Positions 34,182 to 42,694 of a stretch of DNA of 64,000 nucleotides are shown piece after piece. Position 1 is the stretch's first letter. Each line of letters starts with the position of its first letter. Source of the stretch: JABFRJ01 sp033812735 (lineage in GTDB: Bacteria > Pseudomonadota > Alphaproteobacteria > Rhizobiales > Hyphomicrobiaceae). A program made the position numbers and the translations under genes. The notes below the pieces were generated by a model that did not search any database, had not been told where the DNA came from, and saw nothing but the letters and a program-made list of their open reading frames with translations. The DNA is taken from the NCBI GenBank assembly GCA_033812735.1, contig JAPXTA010000006.1, positions 1-64,000 on the forward strand, in the 5' to 3' direction.

Positions 34182-34274
34182 GTGCCCATTGTAAGGGCCA
34201 CTGGTTGCCGGGTGAGAGCCCGTCGGCAGTCTGAGCTTCACATAGGGCTGAGCTTCTTAGGGAAGGTCAAGAAG
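34182..34274 (+). promoter_or_regulatory. structured 5-prime leader of the BI-1 gene (candidate ybhL-type motif)
   Basis: Between 34182 and the start codon are several short hairpins. The best is TGCCGGG (34206-34212) with CCC..CGGCA (34219-34228). The first hairpin, at 34182-34201, pairs GTGCCC with GGG-CAC. A conserved RNA structure called the ybhL motif is known upstream of ybhL/BI-1 genes in Rhizobiales. I infer this leader is a homologue from context only, since I cannot recall or compare the consensus. Confidence 0.4.
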
Positions 34275-35045
34275 ATGGCAGAATGGAATAACGGCATGGC
34301 GCAGCGCGGAGTGGCCACTGGAGCCGGTTCCGTCGCGTATGTCGACGAGGGACTGCGCGCCTACATGCTGCGCGTCTACAACTATATGGCAGGCGGCGTG
34401 TTGCTGTCGGCCATCACCGCTTATTTGACCGTGCAAGCGGCGACCGGTGGCGCCATAGGCGCAGCAGGCCGTCAGGCGCTGACGCCGTTCGGTCAAATGC
34501 TGTACACGAGCCCGCTCAAATGGGTCGTCATGTTCGCGCCGCTGGCATTCGTGTTCTTCCTGTCGTTCCGCGTCTACAAGATGAGCGTCGCAGCCGCGCA
34601 GCTGTCGTTCTGGCTGTTCGCCGCCGTCATGGGCGTGTCGCTGTCGTCGATCTTCCTGATCTTCAAGCTCGGGTCGATCGCTAACGTGTTCTTCGCGACG
34701 GCTGCGGGCTTCGGCGCCCTGAGCCTGTGGGGCTACACGACGAAGCGTGATCTGTCCGGTTGGGGCAACTTCCTCATCATGGGCGTGGTCGGCCTCATCG
34801 TGGTCTCCTTGGCGAACATCTTCCTCCAGTCGCCTGCCCTGCAGTTCGCCATCTCGGCGATCGCGGTTCTGGTGTTCGCTGGCCTGACGGCTTACGACAC
34901 GCAGCAGATCAAGGACGGTTACTACGAAGTCGCGAACGATGCCGCTCTGGCTGCCAAGTCGGCGATCATGGGTGCGCTCAATCTCTACCTCGACTTCATC
35001 AACATGTTCACCTCGATGCTGAGCCTCTTCGGCGACCGCGAGTGA
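34275..35045 (+). CDS. Bax inhibitor-1 / YccA-YbhL family membrane protein
   Basis: This 256-residue integral membrane protein has seven hydrophobic segments and the BI-1 signature region YDTQQIKDGYY in the last third, with acidic residues used in proton or calcium leak activity in characterised members. The N-terminal ~30 residues are polar. The ATG at 34275 has GGAAGG upstream. A structured leader precedes it and a strong terminator follows, so it is probably a single-gene unit. In bacteria its physiological role is unclear; it has been linked to membrane stress and to FtsH interaction. Confidence 0.92.
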   Translation: MAEWNNGMAQRGVATGAGSVAYVDEGLRAYMLRVYNYMAGGVLLSAITAYLTVQAATGGAIGAAGRQALTPFGQMLYTSPLKWVVMFAPLAFVFFLSFRVYKMSVAAAQLSFWLFAAVMGVSLSSIFLIFKLGSIANVFFATAAGFGALSLWGYTTKRDLSGWGNFLIMGVVGLIVVSLANIFLQSPALQFAISAIAVLVFAGLTAYDTQQIKDGYYEVANDAALAAKSAIMGALNLYLDFINMFTSMLSLFGDRE

Positions 35046-35080
35046 ACTGATTGGACGAGCCGGTAACGGCTTCTGAGACG

Positions 35081-35110
35081 AGGGCCCCGCCGCAAGGCGG
35101 GGCCTTCTAC
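35081..35110 (+). terminator. terminator after the BI-1 gene
   Basis: GGCCCCGCC (35083-35091) and GGCGGGGCC (35096-35104) form a perfect 9-bp stem with loop GCAA, followed by TTCT. It is very stable despite a short U tract. Confidence 0.85.
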
Positions 35111-35178
35111 ATTTGCAACGCCGCTCGCCTGAAGAGGGTGGCTGTGCTATGGCCTCGCCGGAAAGGGGTGCTGCCGTG

Positions 35179-35409
35179 ATGAGCAAACTCGAACGTTTTT
35201 TCGGCCTAAAGGGCGAAGCTAAGGTCCGTTACCTCGATGGCGAGTATCAGGTACTTGGCGCCGGCGATTTCGTACGCTGCGCCGTGACTGGCGAAGTCAT
35301 CGCGCTGCCAGACTTGAAGTATTGGAGCGTCGAACGCCAGGAGGCCTACGTGGACGCGGCGGCGTCGCTGAAGCGGCATCTGGAACTCAAGGCCGAAGGC
35401 AAGGCCTGA
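35179..35409 (+). CDS. DUF2093-family protein
   Basis: This small cytosolic protein of 76 residues has the pattern VRYLDGEYQVLGAGDFVRCAVTG, then IPDLKYWSV-like LPDLKYWSVERQEAY. That makes up the DUF2093 family, which is nearly confined to alphaproteobacteria. The role is unknown. The ATG at 35179 follows AAAGGGG at ten bases; the frame is open for 22 codons upstream, but these look non-coding. It ends three bases before the convergent Nudix gene. Confidence 0.8.
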   Translation: MSKLERFFGLKGEAKVRYLDGEYQVLGAGDFVRCAVTGEVIALPDLKYWSVERQEAYVDAAASLKRHLELKAEGKA

Positions 35410-35412
35410 CGC

Positions 35413-35838
35413 TCACCGCCGCAACTGGCCGAACAATTGTGCCAGCCCTTGCGCGTAGTCGGAGAGCGGCGGAAACGTCATCGCCTGCCAATCCTCAGGC
35501 CCGACCCATCGGCAAGCCGCGTGTTCGTCGCTCAAGACGGGCTCGCCGCCCGTGTGCCGGCACACCCGCGCCATCAAAAACTGAAACACGCCGTCCGTCG
35601 GCCGCTGCCGCACCCAACTGACCGCCTCCGTACCGACCTCGATCCGAAACTGCGGGCCAAGTTCCTCTGCCATCTCACGCGCCAGAATCTCGCGATGCGC
35701 CAGCCGTTCCTCGCCGACGTCGATGCGGCCACCCGGAAGCTCCCAGAACCCCGTATCCGCCTCCTGCACCAGCAGCGCTTTGCCGTCGCCCACAATGAAC
35801 GCCTTGAGGCTCACTTCGAACGTCTGAATCCGGCGCAT
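35413..35838 (-). CDS. Nudix hydrolase
   Basis: This 141-residue enzyme of the MutT fold cleaves nucleoside diphosphates linked to another group. The Nudix helix begins GGRIDVGEERLAH and ends REMAEELG. The spacing between the first Glu and the REx2EE core is ten rather than seven residues, an insertion of about one helical turn. Catalytic glutamates are retained. I chose the ATG at 35838, but the upstream site is weak and start choice is uncertain. It converges with DUF2093. Substrate not assignable. Confidence 0.85.
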   Translation of the reverse strand: MRRIQTFEVSLKAFIVGDGKALLVQEADTGFWELPGGRIDVGEERLAHREILAREMAEELGPQFRIEVGTEAVSWVRQRPTDGVFQFLMARVCRHTGGEPVLSDEHAACRWVGPEDWQAMTFPPLSDYAQGLAQLFGQLRR

Positions 35839-35884
35839 GCCCCGACCGATCTTCTCCGGTGAATCTTGAGCGACACAAATCACG

Positions 35885-35913
35885 AAAACGCCCGGCAGCA
35901 AAGCGGCCGGGCG
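35885..35913 (-). terminator. terminator after the DUF892 gene
   Basis: CGCCCGGC (35889-35896) pairs with GCCGGGCG (35906-35913) around a 9-nt loop. On the minus strand it is followed by TTTT. It lies about 30 bp after the DUF892 stop and upstream of the Nudix gene. Confidence 0.8.
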
Positions 35914-35941
35914 AATGTCAGAAGACGGACGGTGAGGGCAA

Positions 35942-36418
35942 TTATTTCCTATTGAGCTGGCCCACGGCCAGATTGGTCAACTTGCTGTTCGCCGCTTTTT
36001 CCTGATCGAGAATTTGGCCGAGCATGTCGTGCGCCTCTTGATGGCCGAGTTCCCTGGCCCACTCTCGAAGGGTGCCGTAACGGGCGATCTCATAGTGCTC
36101 GATCGCTTGGCAGGCACCGAGCAAGGCAATGTCACGTGCTTTGTCGGACTTGGCTTCCTTGGCCAATCCGTCGGTCTCCTTGATCAGGCCTTCGATCGCG
36201 TCGCACTTTTCGCCGTTTGCCTTCACTCCGATGGACTTGAAGACCTGATCGAGCACTTTAACCTGATCTTTGGTCTCGGCATGATGCTCTTTCAGCGCCT
36301 TCTGCAACTCGGTGTTCGATGTCGCATCGATCACTTTAGGTAGCGCCTTTGCGATGGCATTCTCGGCGTAATACACGTCCTGCAGCGTATGCTCGAAGAC
36401 ATCGGCGAGCGTTTTCAT
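35942..36418 (-). CDS. DUF892 (YciE/YciF-like) ferritin-fold protein
   Basis: This 158-residue protein is predicted to be an all-helical four-helix bundle. The opening LADVFEHTLQDVYYAENAI, middle LQKALKEHHAETKDQVKVLDQVF and AIEHYEIARYGTL are the DUF892 hallmarks, with Glu and His residues placed as in the diiron ferritin-like site. YciE/YciF are stress-induced proteins in enterics. The ATG at 36418 has GAGG upstream. It is followed by its own terminator, so is probably monocistronic. Confidence 0.9.
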   Translation of the reverse strand: MKTLADVFEHTLQDVYYAENAIAKALPKVIDATSNTELQKALKEHHAETKDQVKVLDQVFKSIGVKANGEKCDAIEGLIKETDGLAKEAKSDKARDIALLGACQAIEHYEIARYGTLREWARELGHQEAHDMLGQILDQEKAANSKLTNLAVGQLNRK

Positions 36419-36584
36419 AGCGGACCTCATGATGGCGCGATGGGATTGGGTCGTTCCGAGTGGCAGTGCGAGAATGGCAGTATCTCACTCGCGTCGCACA
36501 ACGCCCGGATACGAGAAAACGTTCCAGCTTTCCAATTGCGGCGAAGTGAGCTTTTCTTGATCCCACCGTCGTTGGAGGACCGCC

Positions 36585-37472
36585 ATGTTCCCAGGTATTC
36601 ACGCCATCGCCTTCGCCCTGTTCGACGCCGATGAGCGCCTCGATCGCGCGGCCATGAAGCGCCAGACCGAAATCTGCATCGCCTCAGGCGTCGACGGCAT
36701 AGCGGCGCTGGGGCTCGCAACGGAAGTATCCAAACTCCGCGAGAGCGAACGCCGCGACATCATGGATTGGATGGCCGAGGACGTCGCCCGCCGCAAACCG
36801 CTCGCCTTCACGATCTACGGCAATTCGGTCGCCGAGCAGGTCGCGCTCATCCGCCACGCCGAAAGCGTGAAAGCCGATTGGGTCATTCTGCAGCCGCCGA
36901 ACATCGGCAGCTACGCCGGCATCGAGTACATCCGCTTCTTCGGCCGCATCGCCGACCAGACCACGCTTCCGGTCGCGATCCAGAACGCACCTGCCTACAT
37001 GGGCCGCGGCCTCAACGCGACGGAGATCCGCGACCTCGTCACCCAGCATCCGAACGTGAAGCTCTTGAAGGGCGAAGGCTCGGTCATCGACATCAAGGCC
37101 GTGATCGATGCGACGGAGGGACGCCTGCCCGTCCTCAACGGCCGCGGCGGCCTCGAATTGACTGACAACTATCGCGCCGGCTGCGTCGGCATGATCCTGG
37201 CGCCCGATACCATCGACAAGCAGGTGGCGATCTGGCGCGCCATGAAAGACCGGCGCGAGGCAGATGCCGAACGCCTCTACGAAGAGGCGCTACCGTCGAT
37301 CCTCTTCATCATGCAATCGATCGAATCGCTGATCTGCTACGGCAAACGCATCTTCGGTGCGCGCGCCAGCGTCGCCATCCACGACCGCAGCCCGGCGTTG
37401 CGCCCAACCCCCCTCGGACTAGAACTCGTCGCCCAGCACACCAAGCGCCTCGGCGCCTTTCCGCGCGCCTAG
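36585..37472 (+). CDS. DapA-family (dihydrodipicolinate synthase-like) aldolase
   Basis: This 295-residue protein is of the class I aldolase TIM-barrel N-acetylneuraminate lyase/DHDPS family. Schiff-base Lys162 lies in VKLLKGEGS and the catalytic Tyr is near 138 in NAPAYMG. The phosphate/carboxylate loop GLATEVSKL replaces the GTTGE of true DapA, so it probably acts on a different 2-oxo acid. GTTGGAGGACCGCC precedes the ATG. It converges with usg after 5 bp. No lysine-pathway neighbours are present; a catabolic aldolase is more likely than DapA proper. Confidence 0.87.
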   Translation: MFPGIHAIAFALFDADERLDRAAMKRQTEICIASGVDGIAALGLATEVSKLRESERRDIMDWMAEDVARRKPLAFTIYGNSVAEQVALIRHAESVKADWVILQPPNIGSYAGIEYIRFFGRIADQTTLPVAIQNAPAYMGRGLNATEIRDLVTQHPNVKLLKGEGSVIDIKAVIDATEGRLPVLNGRGGLELTDNYRAGCVGMILAPDTIDKQVAIWRAMKDRREADAERLYEEALPSILFIMQSIESLICYGKRIFGARASVAIHDRSPALRPTPLGLELVAQHTKRLGAFPRA

Positions 37473-37477
37473 ATTGC

Positions 37478-37747
37478 TCAGTTCAGCTTGAACTCGCCGT
37501 CGACCATCTTGAGTTCCGCCGGCTTGATCAGCGTCGCATGCGCAATGCTGATGCGGTGGAGCTTGCCGTCGAGATTACGCGTCCAATAATCGAGAAACGC
37601 TTTCAGCTTCGGAAAGCGCGGCGAAAGATCGTAGTCCTGCCAAACGTAGCTTTGCAGCAGCGAAGGGTGATCCGGCATTTTGTAGAGGATTTCCGCCGTC
37701 GTCAGGCTGAAGCCCTTCAGTTGCTCGAGGAAGGCGCGATCTGTCAT
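37478..37747 (-). CDS. usg: Usg-family protein
   Basis: This small soluble protein of 89 residues matches the alphaproteobacterial Usg family, with LKGFSLTTAEILYKMPDHPS, then QSYVWQDYDLSP-like and FPKLKAFLDYW segments. Members are conserved in this class, but no biochemical function is established. The ATG at 37747 has AGGAGG about ten bases upstream. It converges with the DapA-like gene. Confidence 0.82.
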   Translation of the reverse strand: MTDRAFLEQLKGFSLTTAEILYKMPDHPSLLQSYVWQDYDLSPRFPKLKAFLDYWTRNLDGKLHRISIAHATLIKPAELKMVDGEFKLN

Positions 37748-37902
37748 CTGTTTCAGACCTCCTGATTGGAACAACTCCAACGCGGGAAGTCTGCAACAGT
37801 TCGGCGAAGATTCAAGGCCGTCCGTGTGGCGACATTACGCTTTCAAGACAATGTGTTGCAGCCGATGTTGGCACTCGCGCGCGGCGCCTGCTGCTGCCAG
37901 CG

Positions 37903-38595
37903 CTAGGCACGCCCGCTGTAGGCCCACTTCATCTGCTCGACGACGTAGTCGAGCGTCTCGACATCGGCGTACTTCATATCCATGTCGAACAGGTTGGCGC
38001 GATGTGCGGACGCACTGCGATCCCCAACTGCGTCTGAAACGACAATGACCCGGAAGTTGTGGCTGAACGCGTCGGTGACGGCGGAGCGCACGCAGCCCGA
38101 CGTCGAGATGCCGACCACAACGAGTGTATCGACGCCGTCGTAGCGCAGGAAACTCTCGAGCGGCGTCTCCATGAAGCACGACGGCTTGTTCTTGAACACG
38201 ATCCGGTCCTGCGGCCGCGGCCCGTAAGCCTCTGGCCACTGATCGGCGCGCGGGTCCTTCGAGTATTGATAGTCGTCGGCGGTGCCGAGCTTCAGGTTCC
38301 AGATGCCGCGATACGTCGGGTGCGAGCGATCGTCCCGCCGCGAATAGTAGATCGGCAGATCGAGATGCCGGAACAGACCGGTGATCGTGACCAGCGCCTC
38401 ACGCAGCTTCGGGTCTTCCGCCCGCGTCATCGAATAGGCCGGATCGACGAACATGAAGGTCGTATCGATGTTGAGCAACGCCGGCTTCTGCCCGAACCCG
38501 ATGCGATTGCCGAACTTCGCCCGCGCATAAGCCGCAAGCTCGTCGTCCGGCACGTAGCCGCGATACTTGGCGATTTTCTCGGGCAGGTCGGTCAT
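37903..38595 (-). CDS. isochorismatase-like cysteine hydrolase
   Basis: This 230-residue amidohydrolase has the catalytic triad Asp44 (LLNIDTTF), Lys135 (VFKNKPS) and Cys168 (GISTSGCVRS), with a cis-peptide motif before Cys. Layout resembles N-carbamoylsarcosine amidase and related enzymes that cleave amide bonds; the precise substrate is not evident. ATG at 38595 with AGG upstream. It is divergent from dgt across 63 bp. Confidence 0.88.
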   Translation of the reverse strand: MTDLPEKIAKYRGYVPDDELAAYARAKFGNRIGFGQKPALLNIDTTFMFVDPAYSMTRAEDPKLREALVTITGLFRHLDLPIYYSRRDDRSHPTYRGIWNLKLGTADDYQYSKDPRADQWPEAYGPRPQDRIVFKNKPSCFMETPLESFLRYDGVDTLVVVGISTSGCVRSAVTDAFSHNFRVIVVSDAVGDRSASAHRANLFDMDMKYADVETLDYVVEQMKWAYSGRA

Positions 38596-38658
38596 GGCGG
38601 TAACCTGTGGATGCAGCTGCTTTTGAGATGTCGCGCGGAATCGCGGTAGAAGCAACCC

Positions 38659-39825
38659 ATGATGGTTCGTAGCCCCCTCGCGCCCTATGCCGCCGATGCC
38701 GCCGCATCGCGCGGACGGCTCGTGCCGGAAGCAGCCTGTCCGATGCGCACGCCCTTTCAGCGCGACCGCGACCGCATCGTCCACGCGACAGCCTTCCGCC
38801 GCCTGACCTACAAGACGCAGGTCTTCGTCTTCCACGAAGGCGACCATTTCCGCACGCGCCTGACGCACTCGCTCGAAGTCGCCCAGATCGCCCGCGCCAT
38901 CACGCGCTTGCTCGGCGGCGACGAAGACCTCGCCGAAGCCCTCGCGCTCGCGCACGATCTCGGTCATTCTCCGTTCGGTCACGCGGGCGAACGCGCGCTC
39001 GATGCCGCCATGAGCGACTTCGGCGGCTTCGACCACAACGCGCAATCAATCAAGGTCGTGACCTCGCTCGAACGCAAATACGCCGCGTTCGACGGCCTCA
39101 ACCTCACCTTCGAAACCTTGGAAGGTCTCGCCGCCCACAACGGTCCGGTCGCACCCGGCCCCGTCATGGCGGCGGTCGCGGGCGCCGGCTTGTCCGGTCA
39201 TCTCAACCTCACCGGTTTCGCATCGATCGAGGCACAGGCCGCCGCGCTCGCCGACGACATCGCCTACACCAACCACGACATCGACGATGGCCTCCGCGCC
39301 GGACTGCTGACACTCGACCAACTCGTCGAAGCCCCACTCGCTGGCGTGTACGTCGTCGCCGCGCTGTCGCTGAACCCGCCAGATCGCACGCGCGCCATCT
39401 ACGAGGTCAACCGCCGCATGATCACGGCCATGATCGATGATGCGGTGAAAACCGCGCGCACGCGCATCGCCGAGGTCGGACCGCAATCCAGCGACGACAT
39501 CGCCAATGCCGGTCGCGCGATGGTGGCTTTCTCGAAGGGTATGGCAAGCGAACTCGGCGCGCTCAAACGCTATCTATTCGCCAACGTTTACCGCCATGAA
39601 CGAGTGATGCGCGTCATGCGCGGCGCCGAACAGATCGTGCGCGATCTGGTCGGTCACTACCTCGCCGATCCCACGTCGCTACCGTCGCCCTACGACGAGC
39701 GCGCTCAAAAGCTCGACCGCGCCGAACGCGCCGCTCTCGTCCGCGACTTCGTTGCCGGCCAAACCGACCGCTACGCCATCAGCGAACACCGGCGGTTGTT
39801 TGCGCAGACGCCGGAGTTGAGGTGA
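38659..39825 (+). CDS. dgt: deoxyguanosinetriphosphate triphosphohydrolase-like HD protein
   Basis: This HD-domain dNTPase of 388 residues removes triphosphate from dGTP and other dNTPs. The HD motif set is visible: RLTHSLEVAQIA, ALAHDLGHSPFGHAGE (His-Asp), and the downstream Asp in DIAYTNHDIDDG. It is the shorter type found before argS in alphaproteobacteria, distinct from the ~500-residue enteric Dgt. It starts the conserved cluster with argS, SPOR protein, nagZ, scpAB and tatABC, though repeats and a DUF3592-like gene interrupt the dgt-argS junction here. Confidence 0.92.
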   Translation: MMVRSPLAPYAADAAASRGRLVPEAACPMRTPFQRDRDRIVHATAFRRLTYKTQVFVFHEGDHFRTRLTHSLEVAQIARAITRLLGGDEDLAEALALAHDLGHSPFGHAGERALDAAMSDFGGFDHNAQSIKVVTSLERKYAAFDGLNLTFETLEGLAAHNGPVAPGPVMAAVAGAGLSGHLNLTGFASIEAQAAALADDIAYTNHDIDDGLRAGLLTLDQLVEAPLAGVYVVAALSLNPPDRTRAIYEVNRRMITAMIDDAVKTARTRIAEVGPQSSDDIANAGRAMVAFSKGMASELGALKRYLFANVYRHERVMRVMRGAEQIVRDLVGHYLADPTSLPSPYDERAQKLDRAERAALVRDFVAGQTDRYAISEHRRLFAQTPELR

Positions 39826-39862
39826 GCAAGGGCAAAAAAGTGCCGACCGACACGTCGCTTGT

Positions 39863-40006
39863 TGCTTGGGTGGCCGCCTTCGCGGCCATGACGAAGTTAA
39901 GCGTTCGCGATCCGGAGTATGTGCAGGCTGAAGCGCGGATTTCTTGCGGGACCCAAGGCGGTACTGCCCACATTCCGTCATGGCCGCGAAGGCGGCCACC
40001 CAAGCA
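39863..40006. repeat. inverted pair of REP-like palindromic elements
   Basis: The 31-bp segments 39863-39893 and 39976-40006 are exact reverse complements. Each arm is itself a hairpin: TGGCCGC, a 4-nt CTTC/GAAG loop, GCGGCCA. The outer ends read GTCATGG...CACCCAAG. The 82-bp core between them shows no gene. It resembles clustered REP/BIME-type intergenic elements. Confidence 0.8.
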
Positions 40007-40011
40007 TGGCA

Positions 40012-40590
40012 TCAAGATGCCCTCGATCGAGTCGGATCAACAGTTGGCCCCGGCACATTGCCCCACTCCACCCGCAAGCGCTCCCGCCAAAGGATCAGCG
40101 TGAGGACGCCGCTAACGATCGACCACATGGCCGAATAGAGCGCCCGGGTCAGAAACGACCACGGGTCGAGTGCGTGCCAATCCGGCCGCGCCGCTGAATA
40201 GTAGACTGTAATGGGACGACCGGGTTCTGCCAACTTCCATTCGGCACGCCACAGCTTATCCGCACCGTTCCGATCGCCAAACCGATAAGCCACCACGTAA
40301 CCTTCACCCTTTGCCGACCACCTGCGCAGGACGATGCCCTGCGTCTGCTGGAGGTTCTGCGTCAGATCGATGTGGCGAATGAGATGTTGAGTCGCTTGCC
40401 CGATCAGCCATAGGCAAGTGCTAGAGGAGATGATTAGTGCCAAGCAGATTATGGACACGGATGTCCAAGACGAGATTGAGCGCTTCGGGCTTGGCGTCTC
40501 GCGAGTATCGAGGAAGAGCCTCAAATTGCCAAGCAGCACCAACAAGATCACGCCTGCCAACAATACGGTGGTAAAACCTAACATCATCAC
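40012..40590 (-). CDS. DUF3592-like membrane protein
   Basis: This 192-residue protein has hydrophobic segments near 2-22 and 45-67 and a C-terminal one near 145-167. The central extracytoplasmic part contains GIVLRRWSAKGEGYVVAYRFGDRNG and a PGRPITVYYSAARPDWHAL segment, resembling DUF3592 domains, whose role is unknown. Start is GTG at 40590 or ATG three bases in; the ribosome site is weak. Its base composition is lower in GC than neighbours, and it lies on the opposite strand within an otherwise plus-strand conserved cluster, flanked by repeats; acquisition is plausible. Confidence 0.7.
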   Translation of the reverse strand: MMMLGFTTVLLAGVILLVLLGNLRLFLDTRETPSPKRSISSWTSVSIICLALIISSSTCLWLIGQATQHLIRHIDLTQNLQQTQGIVLRRWSAKGEGYVVAYRFGDRNGADKLWRAEWKLAEPGRPITVYYSAARPDWHALDPWSFLTRALYSAMWSIVSGVLTLILWRERLRVEWGNVPGPTVDPTRSRAS

Positions 40591-40699
40591 TACAACTCGA
40601 ACGCCATGATCCCGGCCAACCTACCGCCCCCGCCCTAATTTCCGGTTGAAGCCCGGTTTGACGTCCCCCTGGAATTGCGATAGCGCGAGCCCACAATTG

Positions 40700-40816
40700 C
40701 CGTCATCCCGTGCGCGGTGCGGTGCGAAGTGCCGCACCGCAGACACAGGACCTTTACCGGGTAAAGATCCCGGCTCTACGCATCCGCTGGCGCGGTTGCT
40801 GCAGCCGGGATGACGG
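40700..40816. repeat. composite palindromic element upstream of argS
   Basis: CCGTCATCCCG (40700-40710) and CGGGATGACGG (40806-40816) are exact reverse complements. Internally, GCGGTGCGG (40714-40722) pairs with CCGCACCGC (40732-40740), and CCGGG (40757-40761) with CCCGG (40769-40773). The element ends about 15 bp before the argS ribosome site. Confidence 0.75.
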
Positions 40817-40840
40817 GTGAGTGAGTTCCGGAAGATGACG

Positions 40841-42601
40841 ATGAACCTGTACGCCGACATTGCCGCCCGCATCTCCGACGCGCTCGAAGCGATGAAGCGC
40901 GACGGCACGCTGCCGGCTGACCTCGAGATCAAGGGTATCGAGGCGACGCCGCCGCGCGACGCCACCCACGGCGATGTCGCCTCCAACGCCGCGATGGTGC
41001 TCGCCAAGGCCGCGAAGAAAAAGCCGCGCGAAATCGCCGATGCCCTCGCCGCGAAGCTGATGGGTCAGCCCGATATCGCCAAGGTCGATGTCGCCGGTCC
41101 AGGCTTCCTCAACGTGACCTTCAAGCCGGAGGTCTGGTCGGCGCTCGTCCCCGCCATCCGCAAAGTAGGAACAAGCTACGGCAGCGGCTCCCTCGGCAAA
41201 GGCGAAACCGCGAATGTCGAATACGTCTCCGCGAACCCGACCGGCCCGATGCACGTCGGCCATTGCCGTGGCGCGGTGTTCGGTGACGCCCTCGCCAACC
41301 TGCTCGCCTTCGCCGGCTACAAGGTCACGCGCGAATACTACATCAACGACGCCGGCGGCCAGGTGAATGTCCTCGCCCGTTCCGCCCACATGCGCTACCG
41401 CGAAGCGCTCGGCGAAACCATCGGCGAAATCCCAGAAGGTCTCTACCCCGGCGAATACCTGAAGCCCGTTGGCGAGGCGCTCGCCAAGGAGTTCGGCACC
41501 TCGCTCGTCGGCAAGCCCGAAAGCGAATGGCTAGCATTGGTCCGCGAGAAGGCCGTCGCGGCAATGCTTGTCATGATCAAGGATGACCTCGCCGCGCTGA
41601 ATGTCCGCCACGACGTGTTTTTCTCCGAAGCGTCGCTGAAAGCCGGCAAAAAGGACGAAGTCGCCGAATCCATCGCCGTTCTGCGCAAGATGGGCCACAT
41701 CTACGAAGGCCGCCTCGAAAAGCCGCTCGGCCACGACGGGGAAGATTGGGAAGACCGCGAGCAGACGCTGTTCCGCTCGACCACATTCGGCGACGACGTC
41801 GATCGCGCGCTGATGAAGTCGGACGGCACCTACACCTACTTCGCGTCCGACGTCGCCTATCACCACAACAAGATCAGTCGCGGCTTCGACCACCTCGTCA
41901 ACGTGCTCGGCGCCGACCACGTCGGTTACGTCAAGCGCATCAAATCCGTCGTCGCTGCCCTCTCCGAAGGCCGCGTCGACATGGACGTGCCGATCTGCCA
42001 GCTCGTTAAATTGATGCGCAACGGCGAGCCGGTGAAGATGTCGAAACGCTCGGGCAACTTCGTCACCCTGCGCGAGGTCGTCGACGAAGTCGGTGTCGAT
42101 CCCGTCCGCTTCATGATGCTGTATCGCAAGCACGACAGCGCGCTCGACTTCGACCTCGCCAAAGTCGTCGAGCAATCGAAGGAAAATCCGGTCTTCTACG
42201 TGCAGATGGGTCACGCCCGCGCCCGCTCCGTGTTCCGCAACGTCCAGGATATCTTTCCAGGCATGACCGCCGACAGCGCCGAGATTGCCAACGCCGATCT
42301 GTCGAAGCTGACCGATGCGGGCGAAATCGATCTCATCCGCCGCATGGCGTGGTGGCCGGAGCTGGTCAAAGGCGCAGCCCGGGCACACGAGCCGCATCGC
42401 TTGGCTTTCTACCTCTACGAGCTGGCCTCGGCCCTCCATGGCCACTGGTCACGAGGCAATGATTCGCCACATTTGCGCTTCATACAGGCAGGTGATCGGA
42501 CTCTAACCGCCGCGCGCCTCGCGCTGGTCGACGCATTTGCCCAAGTTGTGGCCTCTGGCCTGGGGATACTTGGGGCGTCGGCACCAGACGAGTTGCGCTA
42601 G
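40841..42601 (+). CDS. argS: arginyl-tRNA synthetase
   Basis: This class I aminoacyl-tRNA synthetase has 586 residues. The HIGH-equivalent motif is HVGH in PTGPMHVGHCRGAV near 133-146, and the KMSKS-equivalent is KMSKRSGN near 400. An N-terminal Add1-like domain (about 1-110) and a C-terminal anticodon-binding DALR domain ending SAPDELR are present. I chose the ATG at 40841, six bases after GGAAG; ATG 40835 and GTG 40817 are in frame but less well placed. The SPOR-domain gene follows in the cluster. Confidence 0.95.
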   Translation: MNLYADIAARISDALEAMKRDGTLPADLEIKGIEATPPRDATHGDVASNAAMVLAKAAKKKPREIADALAAKLMGQPDIAKVDVAGPGFLNVTFKPEVWSALVPAIRKVGTSYGSGSLGKGETANVEYVSANPTGPMHVGHCRGAVFGDALANLLAFAGYKVTREYYINDAGGQVNVLARSAHMRYREALGETIGEIPEGLYPGEYLKPVGEALAKEFGTSLVGKPESEWLALVREKAVAAMLVMIKDDLAALNVRHDVFFSEASLKAGKKDEVAESIAVLRKMGHIYEGRLEKPLGHDGEDWEDREQTLFRSTTFGDDVDRALMKSDGTYTYFASDVAYHHNKISRGFDHLVNVLGADHVGYVKRIKSVVAALSEGRVDMDVPICQLVKLMRNGEPVKMSKRSGNFVTLREVVDEVGVDPVRFMMLYRKHDSALDFDLAKVVEQSKENPVFYVQMGHARARSVFRNVQDIFPGMTADSAEIANADLSKLTDAGEIDLIRRMAWWPELVKGAARAHEPHRLAFYLYELASALHGHWSRGNDSPHLRFIQAGDRTLTAARLALVDAFAQVVASGLGILGASAPDELR

Positions 42602-42694
42602 GTGGGCTAAGGAGGTCGGACCGTTCCACGGACCGATTCGCAGACGGCGGACCGCAGGGGGTGGGGCAGGGGACTAACGTCGAGGGAACGCAGC

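Noticed and set aside
41531..42445. 304-codon open frame antisense to argS
   Set aside because: It lies wholly inside argS and reflects its codon bias only.
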